Part shown: piece by piece, positions 1-5,646 of the stretch
Layout: every line of letters begins with the position of its first letter
How positions within the stretch are numbered: the stretch's first letter is position 1
NCBI GenBank assembly: GCA_020844525.1
Contig: JAJGAH010000147.1
Coordinates: forward strand, 1-6,577
Direction of reading: 5' to 3'
DNA from: Eubacterium sp.
GTDB lineage: Bacteria > Bacillota > Clostridia > Lachnospirales > Lachnospiraceae
Length of the DNA: 6,577 nt
Translations under genes and position numbers: made by a program
The notes under the pieces: generated by a model
Told to the model about the DNA's origin: nothing
The model's database searches: none
Seen by the model: only the letters and a program-made list of their open reading frames with translations

Positions 1-611
1 AGAATGCGGAAGTCACCCTTCAGGAGGCGATTTACGGTCTTCTGATCGGCATTGGGATTGGCTTCGTGTTCGCGGTTCTGATGGACATGTTCGACACGCT
101 GTACCGGGCACTGTACCCGGTCATGGTGCTGTCGCAGACCATTCCGACCGTCGCTATTGCGCCGCTTCTGGTGCTGTGGTTCGGCTATGAAATGAAGCCG
201 AAGATCATCCTGGTCGTGATCGCGTCCTTCTTCCCGATCGCAGTCGGCCTGCTGGACGGATTCAAGTCCGCGGACCCGGATTCCGTCAACCTGCTGCGCT
301 CCATGGGCGCGGGCAAGCTGAAGATTTTCCGCTATCTGAAGGCACCGTCGGCGCTTCCGAGCTTCTTCTCGGGACTTCGGATCGCAACGGCATATTCCGT
401 TGTCACGGCCGTCATCAGTGAATGGCTCGGCGGATTCAGCGGCCTGGGCGTGTACATGACGCGCGTGAAGAAAGCCTACGCTTTCGATAAAATGTTTGCG
501 GTTATTATCATAATCTCTGTCGTTTCGCTCCTCCTGATGGCTGTGGTCAGCATTCTGGAGCGTGTCTGCCTGCCTTACCGTCATCTCGACGATGCGGAGA
601 AGGAGTCCTAG
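1..611 (+). CDS. thiX: ABC transporter permease, thiamine-precursor (ThiX-like), 5' truncated by window edge
   Basis: The reading frame is open from base 3 with no start in the window, so only about 203 C-terminal residues of a usual ~250-residue permease are present. A GTG at 66 could be mistaken for the start, but the upstream codons (TLQEAIYGLLIGIGIGF) encode the family's usual first visible membrane helix. Helices fall at about bases 30-90, 110-185, 200-265, 365-430 and 495-560. The cytoplasmic EAA-type loop (LLRSMGAGKLKIF...APSALP), which docks on the ATPase, spans about 288-365. This is the BPD-transporter inner-membrane fold of the SsuC/TauC/ThiX type. The fold alone does not distinguish sulfonate from pyrimidine transport; the assignment rests on the adjacent ThiY-like binding protein. 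It is the first visible gene of a three-gene operon, with 46 bp to the next gene. Family confidence is high, substrate moderate. Confidence 0.85.
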   Translation, partial: NAEVTLQEAIYGLLIGIGIGFVFAVLMDMFDTLYRALYPVMVLSQTIPTVAIAPLLVLWFGYEMKPKIILVVIASFFPIAVGLLDGFKSADPDSVNLLRSMGAGKLKIFRYLKAPSALPSFFSGLRIATAYSVVTAVISEWLGGFSGLGVYMTRVKKAYAFDKMFAVIIIISVVSLLLMAVVSILERVCLPYRHLDDAEKES

Positions 612-657
612 CGGCGCAGAGGACAAAATTTAACTGTAGCAAGGGGAGTAATCATTC

Positions 658-1695
658 ATGAAAAAGAAATCAATCATAAAGAAAATCCTGGTGGGCGCCC
701 TCGCGGGAGCCATGGTTTTCAGCCTCGCGGCCTGCGGAAGCGGTTCCTCGAAGAAGAAGTCATCTTCTTCTGATTCCAATCTGAAGCAGATCACGGTCTG
801 CCTGGACTGGACACCGAACACCAACCACACCGGATTATATACAGCAATTGAAAAGGGATATTTCAAGAAACAGGGCCTGAAGGTCAAGGTCGTTCAGCCA
901 TCCGATGACGGCGCAGAGCAGATTGTCGGCAGCGGCAAGGCTCAGTTCGGCGTCAGCGCTCAGGACACCATGGCCAACGCTCTGGTCGGAAAGAGCAAAG
1001 TGCCAATCACCTGCGTTGCCGCCATCCTGCAGCATAACACATCCGGAATCATTTCCAGAAAAGCAGACGGCATCACCAGCCCGAAGGGCATGATGAACCA
1101 TAAGTATGCAACCTGGGATCAGCCGATTGAAAAGGCTATGCTGAAAGAAGTTGTCAACAACGATGGTGGAGATTTCTCCAAGGTCAAGCTGATTCCTTCC
1201 ACCGTAACCGATGAGGCTTCTGCCCTGAAGAAGAAGTCCGTAGACTGCATCTGGGTATTCAACGGCTGGGCAACCATCGCCTGCAAGCAGGCCGGCCTGA
1301 AGGTCAACTTCTGGTATTTCAAGGACCTGAACAAGACCTTCGATTACTACACACCGGTTTACATCGCCAACAACAATTATCTGAAGAAGAACCCGAAGCA
1401 GGCAAAGGCCTTCATGAAGGCTCTGTCTCAGGGCTATAACTACGCGGCAAAGCATCCGAAGGAGTCCGCAGACATCCTGATGAAGGAGAATAAGGAGCTG
1501 CGCAGCAATAAGAAGCTGATCTACGCAAGCCAGAAGTACCTGTCCAAACAGTACATCGCAGATGCCAAACAGTGGGGCTGCGTTGATCCGACACGCTGGA
1601 ACCGTTTCTACAGCTGGCTGGATCAGAACAACCTGGTGAAAGAAAAGCTGACCACGAACGAGGGCTTCACCAACGATTATCTGCCGGCAAAATAG
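658..1695 (+). CDS. thiY: Thiamine-pyrimidine precursor-binding lipoprotein (ThiY-like, NMT1/THI5-like family)
   Basis: This 345-residue protein is the extracellular substrate-binding component of the importer. Residues 1-25 form a lipoprotein signal peptide (Lys-rich N-terminus, hydrophobic core, lipobox LAAC) with C26 as the lipidated Cys. A flexible Ser/Lys linker runs to about residue 41. The mature domain opens with ITVCLDWTPNTNHTG (45-59), the hallmark of the NMT1/THI5-like proteins that bind thiamine pyrimidines, followed by GYFKKQGL and QFGVSAQDTM. ThiY proteins are known to bind formylaminopyrimidine and pass it to the ThiX/ThiZ transporter for conversion to HMP by TenA-type enzymes. 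The Cys-rich CCCFC motif of eukaryotic THI5 synthases is absent, consistent with binding rather than synthesis. The ATG is supported by AAGGGGAG at 641-648 with a 9-nt spacer, and by the signal peptide beginning exactly there. HMP or a related pyrimidine is an alternative ligand. Confidence 0.88.
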   Translation: MKKKSIIKKILVGALAGAMVFSLAACGSGSSKKKSSSSDSNLKQITVCLDWTPNTNHTGLYTAIEKGYFKKQGLKVKVVQPSDDGAEQIVGSGKAQFGVSAQDTMANALVGKSKVPITCVAAILQHNTSGIISRKADGITSPKGMMNHKYATWDQPIEKAMLKEVVNNDGGDFSKVKLIPSTVTDEASALKKKSVDCIWVFNGWATIACKQAGLKVNFWYFKDLNKTFDYYTPVYIANNNYLKKNPKQAKAFMKALSQGYNYAAKHPKESADILMKENKELRSNKKLIYASQKYLSKQYIADAKQWGCVDPTRWNRFYSWLDQNNLVKEKLTTNEGFTNDYLPAK

Positions 1696-1704
1696 TACCG
1701 GGGC

Positions 1705-1710
1705 AAGGGG
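1705..1710 (+). promoter_or_regulatory. Ribosome binding site of thiZ-like gene with very short spacer
   Basis: AAGGGG ends only 3 nt before the ATG at 1714, closer than the usual 6-9 nt. A second G-run (GGGG at 1700-1703) lies 10 nt upstream and may be the real pairing site. The ATG is nevertheless well supported, because MNKLQVENVNVSF is a normal ABC-ATPase N-terminus and the upstream gene ends only 18 bp before it. Confidence 0.5.
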
Positions 1711-1713
1711 ATT

Positions 1714-2481
1714 ATGAATAAATTACAAGTCGAAAATGTCAATGTGTCCTTCAGCGGAAACCAGATTCTGAAAGATATCTCGATTCATCTTGAAGAGGGA
1801 GAACTGGTCAGCCTGCTGGGCGTCAGCGGAAGCGGAAAAACGACGCTGTTTAATGTCATTTCCGGGTTGCTGAAACCGCAGCAGGGAAGGGTTACGCTTA
1901 ACGGACGGGATATCACCGGAAAGCCGGGCCAGATCAGCTACATGCTGCAGAAGGACCTGCTGCTTCCCTATCGCACGATTCAGGATAATGTCGCGCTGCC
2001 GCTGCTGCTGCAGGGCATGCGGAAGAAAGAGGCGCGCCGGAAGGCCGCCGCGATGTTCGATGAATTCGGGCTCGCGGGAACGGAGCGGAAATATCCGTCC
2101 CAGCTGTCCGGAGGCATGCGCCAGCGTGCCGCACTGCTCAGAACCTACATGTTCTCTCAGGACGTCGCACTCCTGGATGAGCCATTCTCCGCGCTGGACA
2201 CTCTGACCAAGACACAGATCCACCACTGGTACCTGCAGGTCATGGAAAAAATTCATCTGTCGACGCTGTTTATCACGCATGACATCGATGAGGCCATCCT
2301 GCTTTCTGACCGGATCTATATTCTGACCGGAAAACCGGGAGAAATTCTCGATGAAATCACCGTGAAAGAGAAGAAACCACGCGGAAACGACTTCCCGCTG
2401 ACAGATGCGTTTTTGAATTATAAGAGGACGATTATCAGAAGGCTGGAAGAATCCGGAGTTTCCGGCGTTTCGCTGGGATAG
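1714..2481 (+). CDS. thiZ: ABC transporter ATP-binding protein, thiamine-precursor importer (ThiZ-like)
   Basis: This 255-residue cytoplasmic ATPase would power the importer. All expected motifs are intact and in order: aromatic A-loop position F13, Walker A GVSGSGKTT (36-44), Q-loop around Q79 in YMLQKDLLLPYR, signature LSGGMRQR (131-138), Walker B VALLDEP (151-157) with catalytic E156, D-loop SALD, and switch His H189 in FITHDIDEA. The short linker between Walker A and the signature, and the MLQKDLLLPYRT segment, are typical of the nitrate/sulfonate/taurine/ThiZ group. There is no C-terminal regulatory domain. It follows the binding-protein gene by 18 bp and ends the + strand operon; a hairpin terminator follows about 65 bp later. 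The ATPase role is certain; the pyrimidine substrate is inferred from the ThiY-like neighbour. Confidence 0.88.
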   Translation: MNKLQVENVNVSFSGNQILKDISIHLEEGELVSLLGVSGSGKTTLFNVISGLLKPQQGRVTLNGRDITGKPGQISYMLQKDLLLPYRTIQDNVALPLLLQGMRKKEARRKAAAMFDEFGLAGTERKYPSQLSGGMRQRAALLRTYMFSQDVALLDEPFSALDTLTKTQIHHWYLQVMEKIHLSTLFITHDIDEAILLSDRIYILTGKPGEILDEITVKEKKPRGNDFPLTDAFLNYKRTIIRRLEESGVSGVSLG

Positions 2482-2545
2482 AGCGGAAAGGCCGCGGCCG
2501 CAGGCTGACCAGAGCAGAACGCGGAAGCGGCGGATGAAAGAAATG

Positions 2546-2615
2546 AAAAAAGAGACGACGGTCTGGCCCTGTAAGAAGAGGCCGTGCAGTCGTCTCTTTT
2601 GGTTTTTGCTTTTTG
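2546..2615. terminator. Bidirectional Rho-independent terminator between convergent operons
   Basis: AAAAGAGACGAC (2548-2559) is perfectly complementary to GTCGTCTCTTTT (2589-2600), giving a 12-bp stem. A further GGCC/GGCC pair (2565-2568 with 2580-2583) lies in the upper part, across a mismatched internal loop, with an 11-nt apical loop. On the + strand the stem runs into a T-rich tail (TTTTGGTTTTTGCTTTTT, 2597-2614). On the - strand the equivalent tail is the complement of AAATGAAAAA (2541-2550). It lies between the stop of the + strand importer (2481) and the stop of the - strand operon (2664), so it can end both transcripts. The rest of the 182-bp intergenic region holds no gene that I can see. 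Confidence 0.88.
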
Positions 2616-2663
2616 TTCCGCTGTTTCTCTGCTTTCTCTGCCGGACGGAAGTCTGCTGTGGAT

Positions 2664-3731
2664 TTAATAGGTTAAATCGTGACGGGACTTCTTCTCATTA
2701 ACACGGTAATGCAGGGCATCGATCAGCTGCTCCGGTTTTGCAAAGCGCAGAAGCCTTTCAAAGTTCTTCTTATCGTAGGCAAGCAGGCCGACCAGTTCCA
2801 GGAACGGGTTGAAATCGTCATCAAATACCGGCGCTTTGGAATCAAATCCGGTGGCTGCTGCAGCCTTTTCAACGAGCTGGTCGCGGAGCTCATAGTGCGT
2901 GTTCGGGTTTTCCGGCGGGTTGTTGATGTCATAGAGAGAAGGATTGATCATGTAATTCTCAACCTTGATCTCGTTGAAGACACCCTCCAAACCGGCAAAA
3001 CGGCCGCGGCGCTTGAGAATACCGTCGGACAGTTTATCTGTGGTCAGCATGCAGACCGGGGTTCCGAAGGCGATTCCCGGAAGTCCGACATGAAGACGCG
3101 GGGTGACGATGCATGCGGCATTATGATAAACATAAAGCAGGATTTTTGCGACGGTCATGCGGTCGACACTCTTGAAAATCGGGAAGATCATGCGGCTGAT
3201 GTTGTACACCGGCTTGTCTGCGCGTTTGCGGATCTTCTGCTCCATGTATTCCGGGACATCTACGCAGACGATGTAATCTCCGGCCTTTTCCTCTTTGATC
3301 TTCTGATTCGGAAGCAGGGTCATGGTCAGGCAGCCGGTAAAATACGCATCAATTCCGTATTTCTGCAGGAATGCAGCAGTGCCCGTGTCACGGCATCCGA
3401 TCGGTCCGTGCTTTTTCAGGTATTCGACGACTTCATCCCGCATAAAGGTGTCATTTCTGAATGCTTCACGGAGATGAAAGGATAAGAAGATCGGATCAAT
3501 GTCCTCTGATGGAGGGAAATGTTTCTTTTCCCACATCCACCAGGCGTTCATAAACAACTTTACCTTCTCCCCGTGATCGGAATGAAATTCATCGACACGT
3601 TCTCTCGGGATATAGTAGTCGATCTGAGGAAGAAAGCGCATGGCAGCAACGGACTGAATTTCATCTCCGATATTGGTAGATGAGTAACGAAGGCATCCGT
3701 AGCTGTTTTTTTTCATTAACTTGTCGAACAT
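2664..3731 (-). CDS. Polysaccharide pyruvyl transferase family protein
   Basis: This 355-residue protein has no signal peptide and looks cytoplasmic. It fits the polysaccharide pyruvyl transferase family, whose members move a pyruvyl group from phosphoenolpyruvate to a sugar hydroxyl as a ketal. Visible hallmarks are STNIGDEIQ near the N-terminus (18-26), PIGCRDTGTAAFLQKYGI (110-127), the following YFTGCLTMTL (130-139), and the conserved RLH triad R212-L213-H214 in VTPRLHVGLPGIAFGTPV. About 110 residues after the conserved core have no motif I recognise. It is the last gene of the - strand operon, 34 bp after the SDR gene and followed by the shared terminator. Pyruvylation of a surface polymer is the likely job, but many family members are uncharacterised, so the acceptor and even the donor are inferred. 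The start is set by a strong ribosome binding site, although an in-frame ATG occurs at codon 6. An A8 tract lies at codons 6-9. Confidence 0.87.
   Translation of the reverse strand: MFDKLMKKNSYGCLRYSSTNIGDEIQSVAAMRFLPQIDYYIPRERVDEFHSDHGEKVKLFMNAWWMWEKKHFPPSEDIDPIFLSFHLREAFRNDTFMRDEVVEYLKKHGPIGCRDTGTAAFLQKYGIDAYFTGCLTMTLLPNQKIKEEKAGDYIVCVDVPEYMEQKIRKRADKPVYNISRMIFPIFKSVDRMTVAKILLYVYHNAACIVTPRLHVGLPGIAFGTPVCMLTTDKLSDGILKRRGRFAGLEGVFNEIKVENYMINPSLYDINNPPENPNTHYELRDQLVEKAAAATGFDSKAPVFDDDFNPFLELVGLLAYDKKNFERLLRFAKPEQLIDALHYRVNEKKSRHDLTY
3706..3713 (-). repeat. A8 homopolymer tract at codons 6-9 of the pyruvyl transferase-family gene
   Basis: The coding strand reads ATG AAA AAA AAC at codons 6-9, giving eight consecutive A residues (T8 on the + strand). 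A one-base slip here would frameshift the protein almost at its start. The tract is short, so variation is only a possibility. Confidence 0.6.
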
Positions 3732-3739
3732 GGAATACT

Positions 3740-3747
3740 CTCCTTCC
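3740..3747 (-). promoter_or_regulatory. Ribosome binding site of the pyruvyl transferase-family gene
   Basis: On the - strand GGAAGGAG lies 8 nt before the ATG at 3731-3729. It favours that start over the in-frame ATG five codons downstream, which has only GACAAG in front of it. The site falls in the 34-bp gap after the SDR gene. Confidence 0.75.
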
Positions 3748-3765
3748 AGTGGTTGTTAGTAATTT

Positions 3766-4833
3766 TTATTTTCTGCCTGTCTTCATGCTTGCGATCAGGC
3801 GTTTGAACATCTCTTTCAGATCGACCTCTGCCGTCCAGCCGAGGGCTTCCAGTCTGGATGGATCCAGTCGGATCACCATCTCTGGGTTATAGCCGAATTT
3901 GGAAATATCATCCGGAATGTCGATGCAGACATGGGTGCTTCCGTCAGGATTCAGGGAAGCCGTGAGATCGGCCATTTCCCGGATGGAGCAGGCGGTGTCC
4001 GGATTGGCCACGTTGTAGGCTTCTCCGGTATTTCCATGCAGGAGAACCGTCAGGATGCCTTTTACGGCATCTCTGGTATAGCAGTAGTTGCGTACCGTTC
4101 TTCCTTCCGTATGAAGGGAAATGTCTCTCTTTTCAATAACGCAGCGGGCGAATTCGGCGAAGACGCGGCCATCGTCATAGCGGACTCCCGGACCGAAGGT
4201 CTGGGCCAGGCGCACGATTTTAGCCGGCACACCGTATTCAGAAGCGTAGGAGGCGCAGAGGCACTCCACGATGCGCTTTCCTTCGGAATAACTGCTGCGT
4301 ACGCTGGTGGAATCGATATATCCGTGTCCAGTTTCAGGCATGCTTTCCTGACCCGGGTCAGGCGTACCGTAGACTTCCAGCGAAGACAGATAGATGAAGC
4401 CGGAAACTTCTTTTTCGCGGGCAAAACGGAGCATGTTGTCGGTTCCGTCGATGGCCGCGTGGATGGTCTCTACAGGATGAGAGACAAAGTATTTAGATCC
4501 GGTAGGGCTGGCCGTGTGGATAATATAGTCGACGTCTCCGTCAAAGTCTGGATGCTCGGCGATGTCTCCTGTGACAATGGTCAGTCCGTCCTGGAAATCG
4601 GAAAAGAGCGCTTCGGCCTTCTTCTGATTGCGGACGAAAGCAGCAACCTTAATGCTGTCGCCGTAGAGTTTATTGCTCAGCAGCAGTCCTCTGCAGATCT
4701 GCGATCCGATCAGTCCGGTTGCTCCGGTGATAAAGAATGTTCTGCCGCTCAGCTTCTGCGCGTGGCAGAAGGCAGCCAGATTCTCAAGATCTTCAGCAAG
4801 AACAGGATCTTCTGTTTTCCATTTTTCTGTCAT
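3766..4833 (-). CDS. NAD-dependent epimerase/dehydratase family protein (extended SDR, UDP-glucuronate decarboxylase-like)
   Basis: This 355-residue extended short-chain dehydrogenase is predicted to be cytoplasmic. After a ~30-residue N-terminal extension comes the Rossmann nucleotide-binding motif TGATGLIG (36-43). A D90 in VTGDI, HTASP (106-110) and YLSSLEVYG (148-156) with the catalytic Ser region follow, then the catalytic pair Y182 and K186 in SYSEGKR. RLAQTFGPG, DDGRVFAEF and NYCYTRDAV are typical of nucleotide-sugar enzymes. The YxEGKR form and the DDGRV segment most resemble UDP-glucuronate decarboxylases and related dTDP-glucose dehydratases. The substrate is not predictable: its partner is a cytidylyltransferase ending 2 bp upstream, suggesting it acts on a CDP-linked or phosphorylated polyol or sugar. 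It could instead be an ordinary UDP/dTDP-sugar epimerase or decarboxylase. The start is supported by GGAGGG 9 nt upstream. SDR family is very sure, reaction unsure. Confidence 0.88.
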   Translation of the reverse strand: MTEKWKTEDPVLAEDLENLAAFCHAQKLSGRTFFITGATGLIGSQICRGLLLSNKLYGDSIKVAAFVRNQKKAEALFSDFQDGLTIVTGDIAEHPDFDGDVDYIIHTASPTGSKYFVSHPVETIHAAIDGTDNMLRFAREKEVSGFIYLSSLEVYGTPDPGQESMPETGHGYIDSTSVRSSYSEGKRIVECLCASYASEYGVPAKIVRLAQTFGPGVRYDDGRVFAEFARCVIEKRDISLHTEGRTVRNYCYTRDAVKGILTVLLHGNTGEAYNVANPDTACSIREMADLTASLNPDGSTHVCIDIPDDISKFGYNPEMVIRLDPSRLEALGWTAEVDLKEMFKRLIASMKTGRK

Positions 4834-4835
4834 TG

Positions 4836-5618
4836 CTATTTTCCCTCCGGTCTTTTCTTGAAACGGCTGAGAATCGAACTGGAGCGCTTGGTGAGACCCA
4901 GTCCGAATGCCTGCTCGTTTTCATTGTACTGCAGCAGGGCACGGAAGATGTACACATCTTCCGGTGTAGTAACCTTGATGTTTCCGCGGTTGCCTTCAAC
5001 CATATGAACCGGAATGCCCAGTGTGGTGCAGATTGTGCAGGCATCGACCATGTCCTTATAGCCTTCCGGTCTCTTGCGGATGCGGTCATGCGCTTCGATG
5101 ATGTCCTTCAGGTGGAAGGTCTGCGGCGCCTGTGCGGCGAATGTTTCGCGGCGGTAAGGCACGGAATCGACATGTTCGCCGTTCTTGCTGAGAAGAATGG
5201 TTTCATAGCATGCGGTTGTCGTAATCGCATTTCCTTTTTCTTCAGCTGTTTCGATGTTCTTCGTGATGACATCGTGGTCTACGCAAGGGCGGACGCCGTC
5301 GTGAAGCAGGACGATACTGTCCGGATCATTTTCGCTGATTCCCTTCTGCAGGCAGTTGTAAATCGAATCCTGCGCGGTGGCGCCGCCCGGAATAACTGCT
5401 GCAACCTTGGTCAGGCGGTACTGGTCAACTAGTTCTTCTACATAAGGAATGTAATCTTCCAGTGTGGAAATATAAATCTTGTCGATCCGTTCATGCCACT
5501 GGAAGAGTTCTACGGTATGCACCAGAATCGGCTTGCCGTTGATCTCCAGAAACTGTTTCGGAATTCCGGCGCCCATACGGACACCGCTTCCGCCTGCAAA
5601 AATCATTGCTATATTCAT
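4836..5618 (-). CDS. IspD/TarI-family cytidylyltransferase (polyol-phosphate or MEP type)
   Basis: This 260-residue cytosolic enzyme would use CTP to make a CDP-alcohol from a phosphorylated polyol. Visible motifs are the CTP loop FAGGSGVRMG (7-16) with K21 in IPKQF, GKPILVHTVE (28-37), GGATAQDS (78-85), LLHDGVRPC (104-112), YET (138-140), and NIKVTTPEDV (213-222) with K215. IspD makes CDP-methylerythritol for isoprenoids; TarI makes CDP-ribitol for teichoic acid. The IPKQF...KPILVHTVE and DACTIC (192-197) segments, and a TagF-like neighbour 28 bp upstream, favour the TarI-like role. Two usual residues differ: A82 replaces the Arg of GGxxRxxS, and A164 replaces the Thr of the TPQ motif. About 28 basic residues extend past the usual C-terminus. 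The start is supported by GGAGG (5627-5631) with an 8-nt spacer. The family is certain; the substrate is not, so no gene symbol is given. Confidence 0.88.
   Translation of the reverse strand: MNIAMIFAGGSGVRMGAGIPKQFLEINGKPILVHTVELFQWHERIDKIYISTLEDYIPYVEELVDQYRLTKVAAVIPGGATAQDSIYNCLQKGISENDPDSIVLLHDGVRPCVDHDVITKNIETAEEKGNAITTTACYETILLSKNGEHVDSVPYRRETFAAQAPQTFHLKDIIEAHDRIRKRPEGYKDMVDACTICTTLGIPVHMVEGNRGNIKVTTPEDVYIFRALLQYNENEQAFGLGLTKRSSSILSRFKKRPEGK
4843..4848 (-). promoter_or_regulatory. Ribosome binding site of the SDR gene, embedded in the end of the cytidylyltransferase gene
   Basis: GGAGGG on the - strand forms codons 258-259 (Glu-Gly) of the cytidylyltransferase and sits 9 nt before the SDR ATG at 4833-4831. 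The upstream stop codon (4838-4836) and the downstream ATG are only 2 nt apart, so ribosomes finishing the first gene are placed to start the second. This predicts coupled translation and near-equal amounts of the two enzymes. Confidence 0.75.
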
Positions 5619-5646
5619 TTACCATACCTCCATCTGCACGACTCTG

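Noticed and set aside
66..611. GTG at 66 as the start of the permease
   Set aside because: The frame continues upstream to the window edge and encodes a normal part of the permease, so the gene is truncated by the window rather than short.
752..771. Perfect 8-bp inverted repeat AGAAGAAG / CTTCTTCT with a 4-nt loop in the binding-protein gene
   Set aside because: It falls in the Lys/Ser linker after the lipobox, where AAG and TCT codon runs produce it by chance. No T-tract follows, so it is not a terminator.
835..1455. - strand open frame (206 codons) inside the binding-protein gene
   Set aside because: Antisense shadow of a gene with signal peptide, lipobox and family motif.
2490..2501. GC-only palindrome GGCCGCGGCC overlapping a GCGGCCGC site just after the thiZ stop
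   Set aside because: A short palindrome with no tail or repeat copy. It could form a small hairpin but has no supported function.
2679..3485. + strand open frame (268 codons) opposite the pyruvyl transferase-family gene
   Set aside because: The opposite strand carries the family motifs, and this frame has no recognisable protein features.
4866..4872. CTGAGA, a motif seen in TPP riboswitches
   Set aside because: It lies inside the 3' end of the cytidylyltransferase gene, in the wrong context and without the other conserved riboswitch elements.
3931..5007. Long + strand open frame (358 codons) opposite the SDR and the end of the cytidylyltransferase gene
   Set aside because: It is antisense to two genes with clear motifs, has no recognisable domain, crosses the gene junction and shows no matching ribosome binding site. 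It is a shadow of codon bias.
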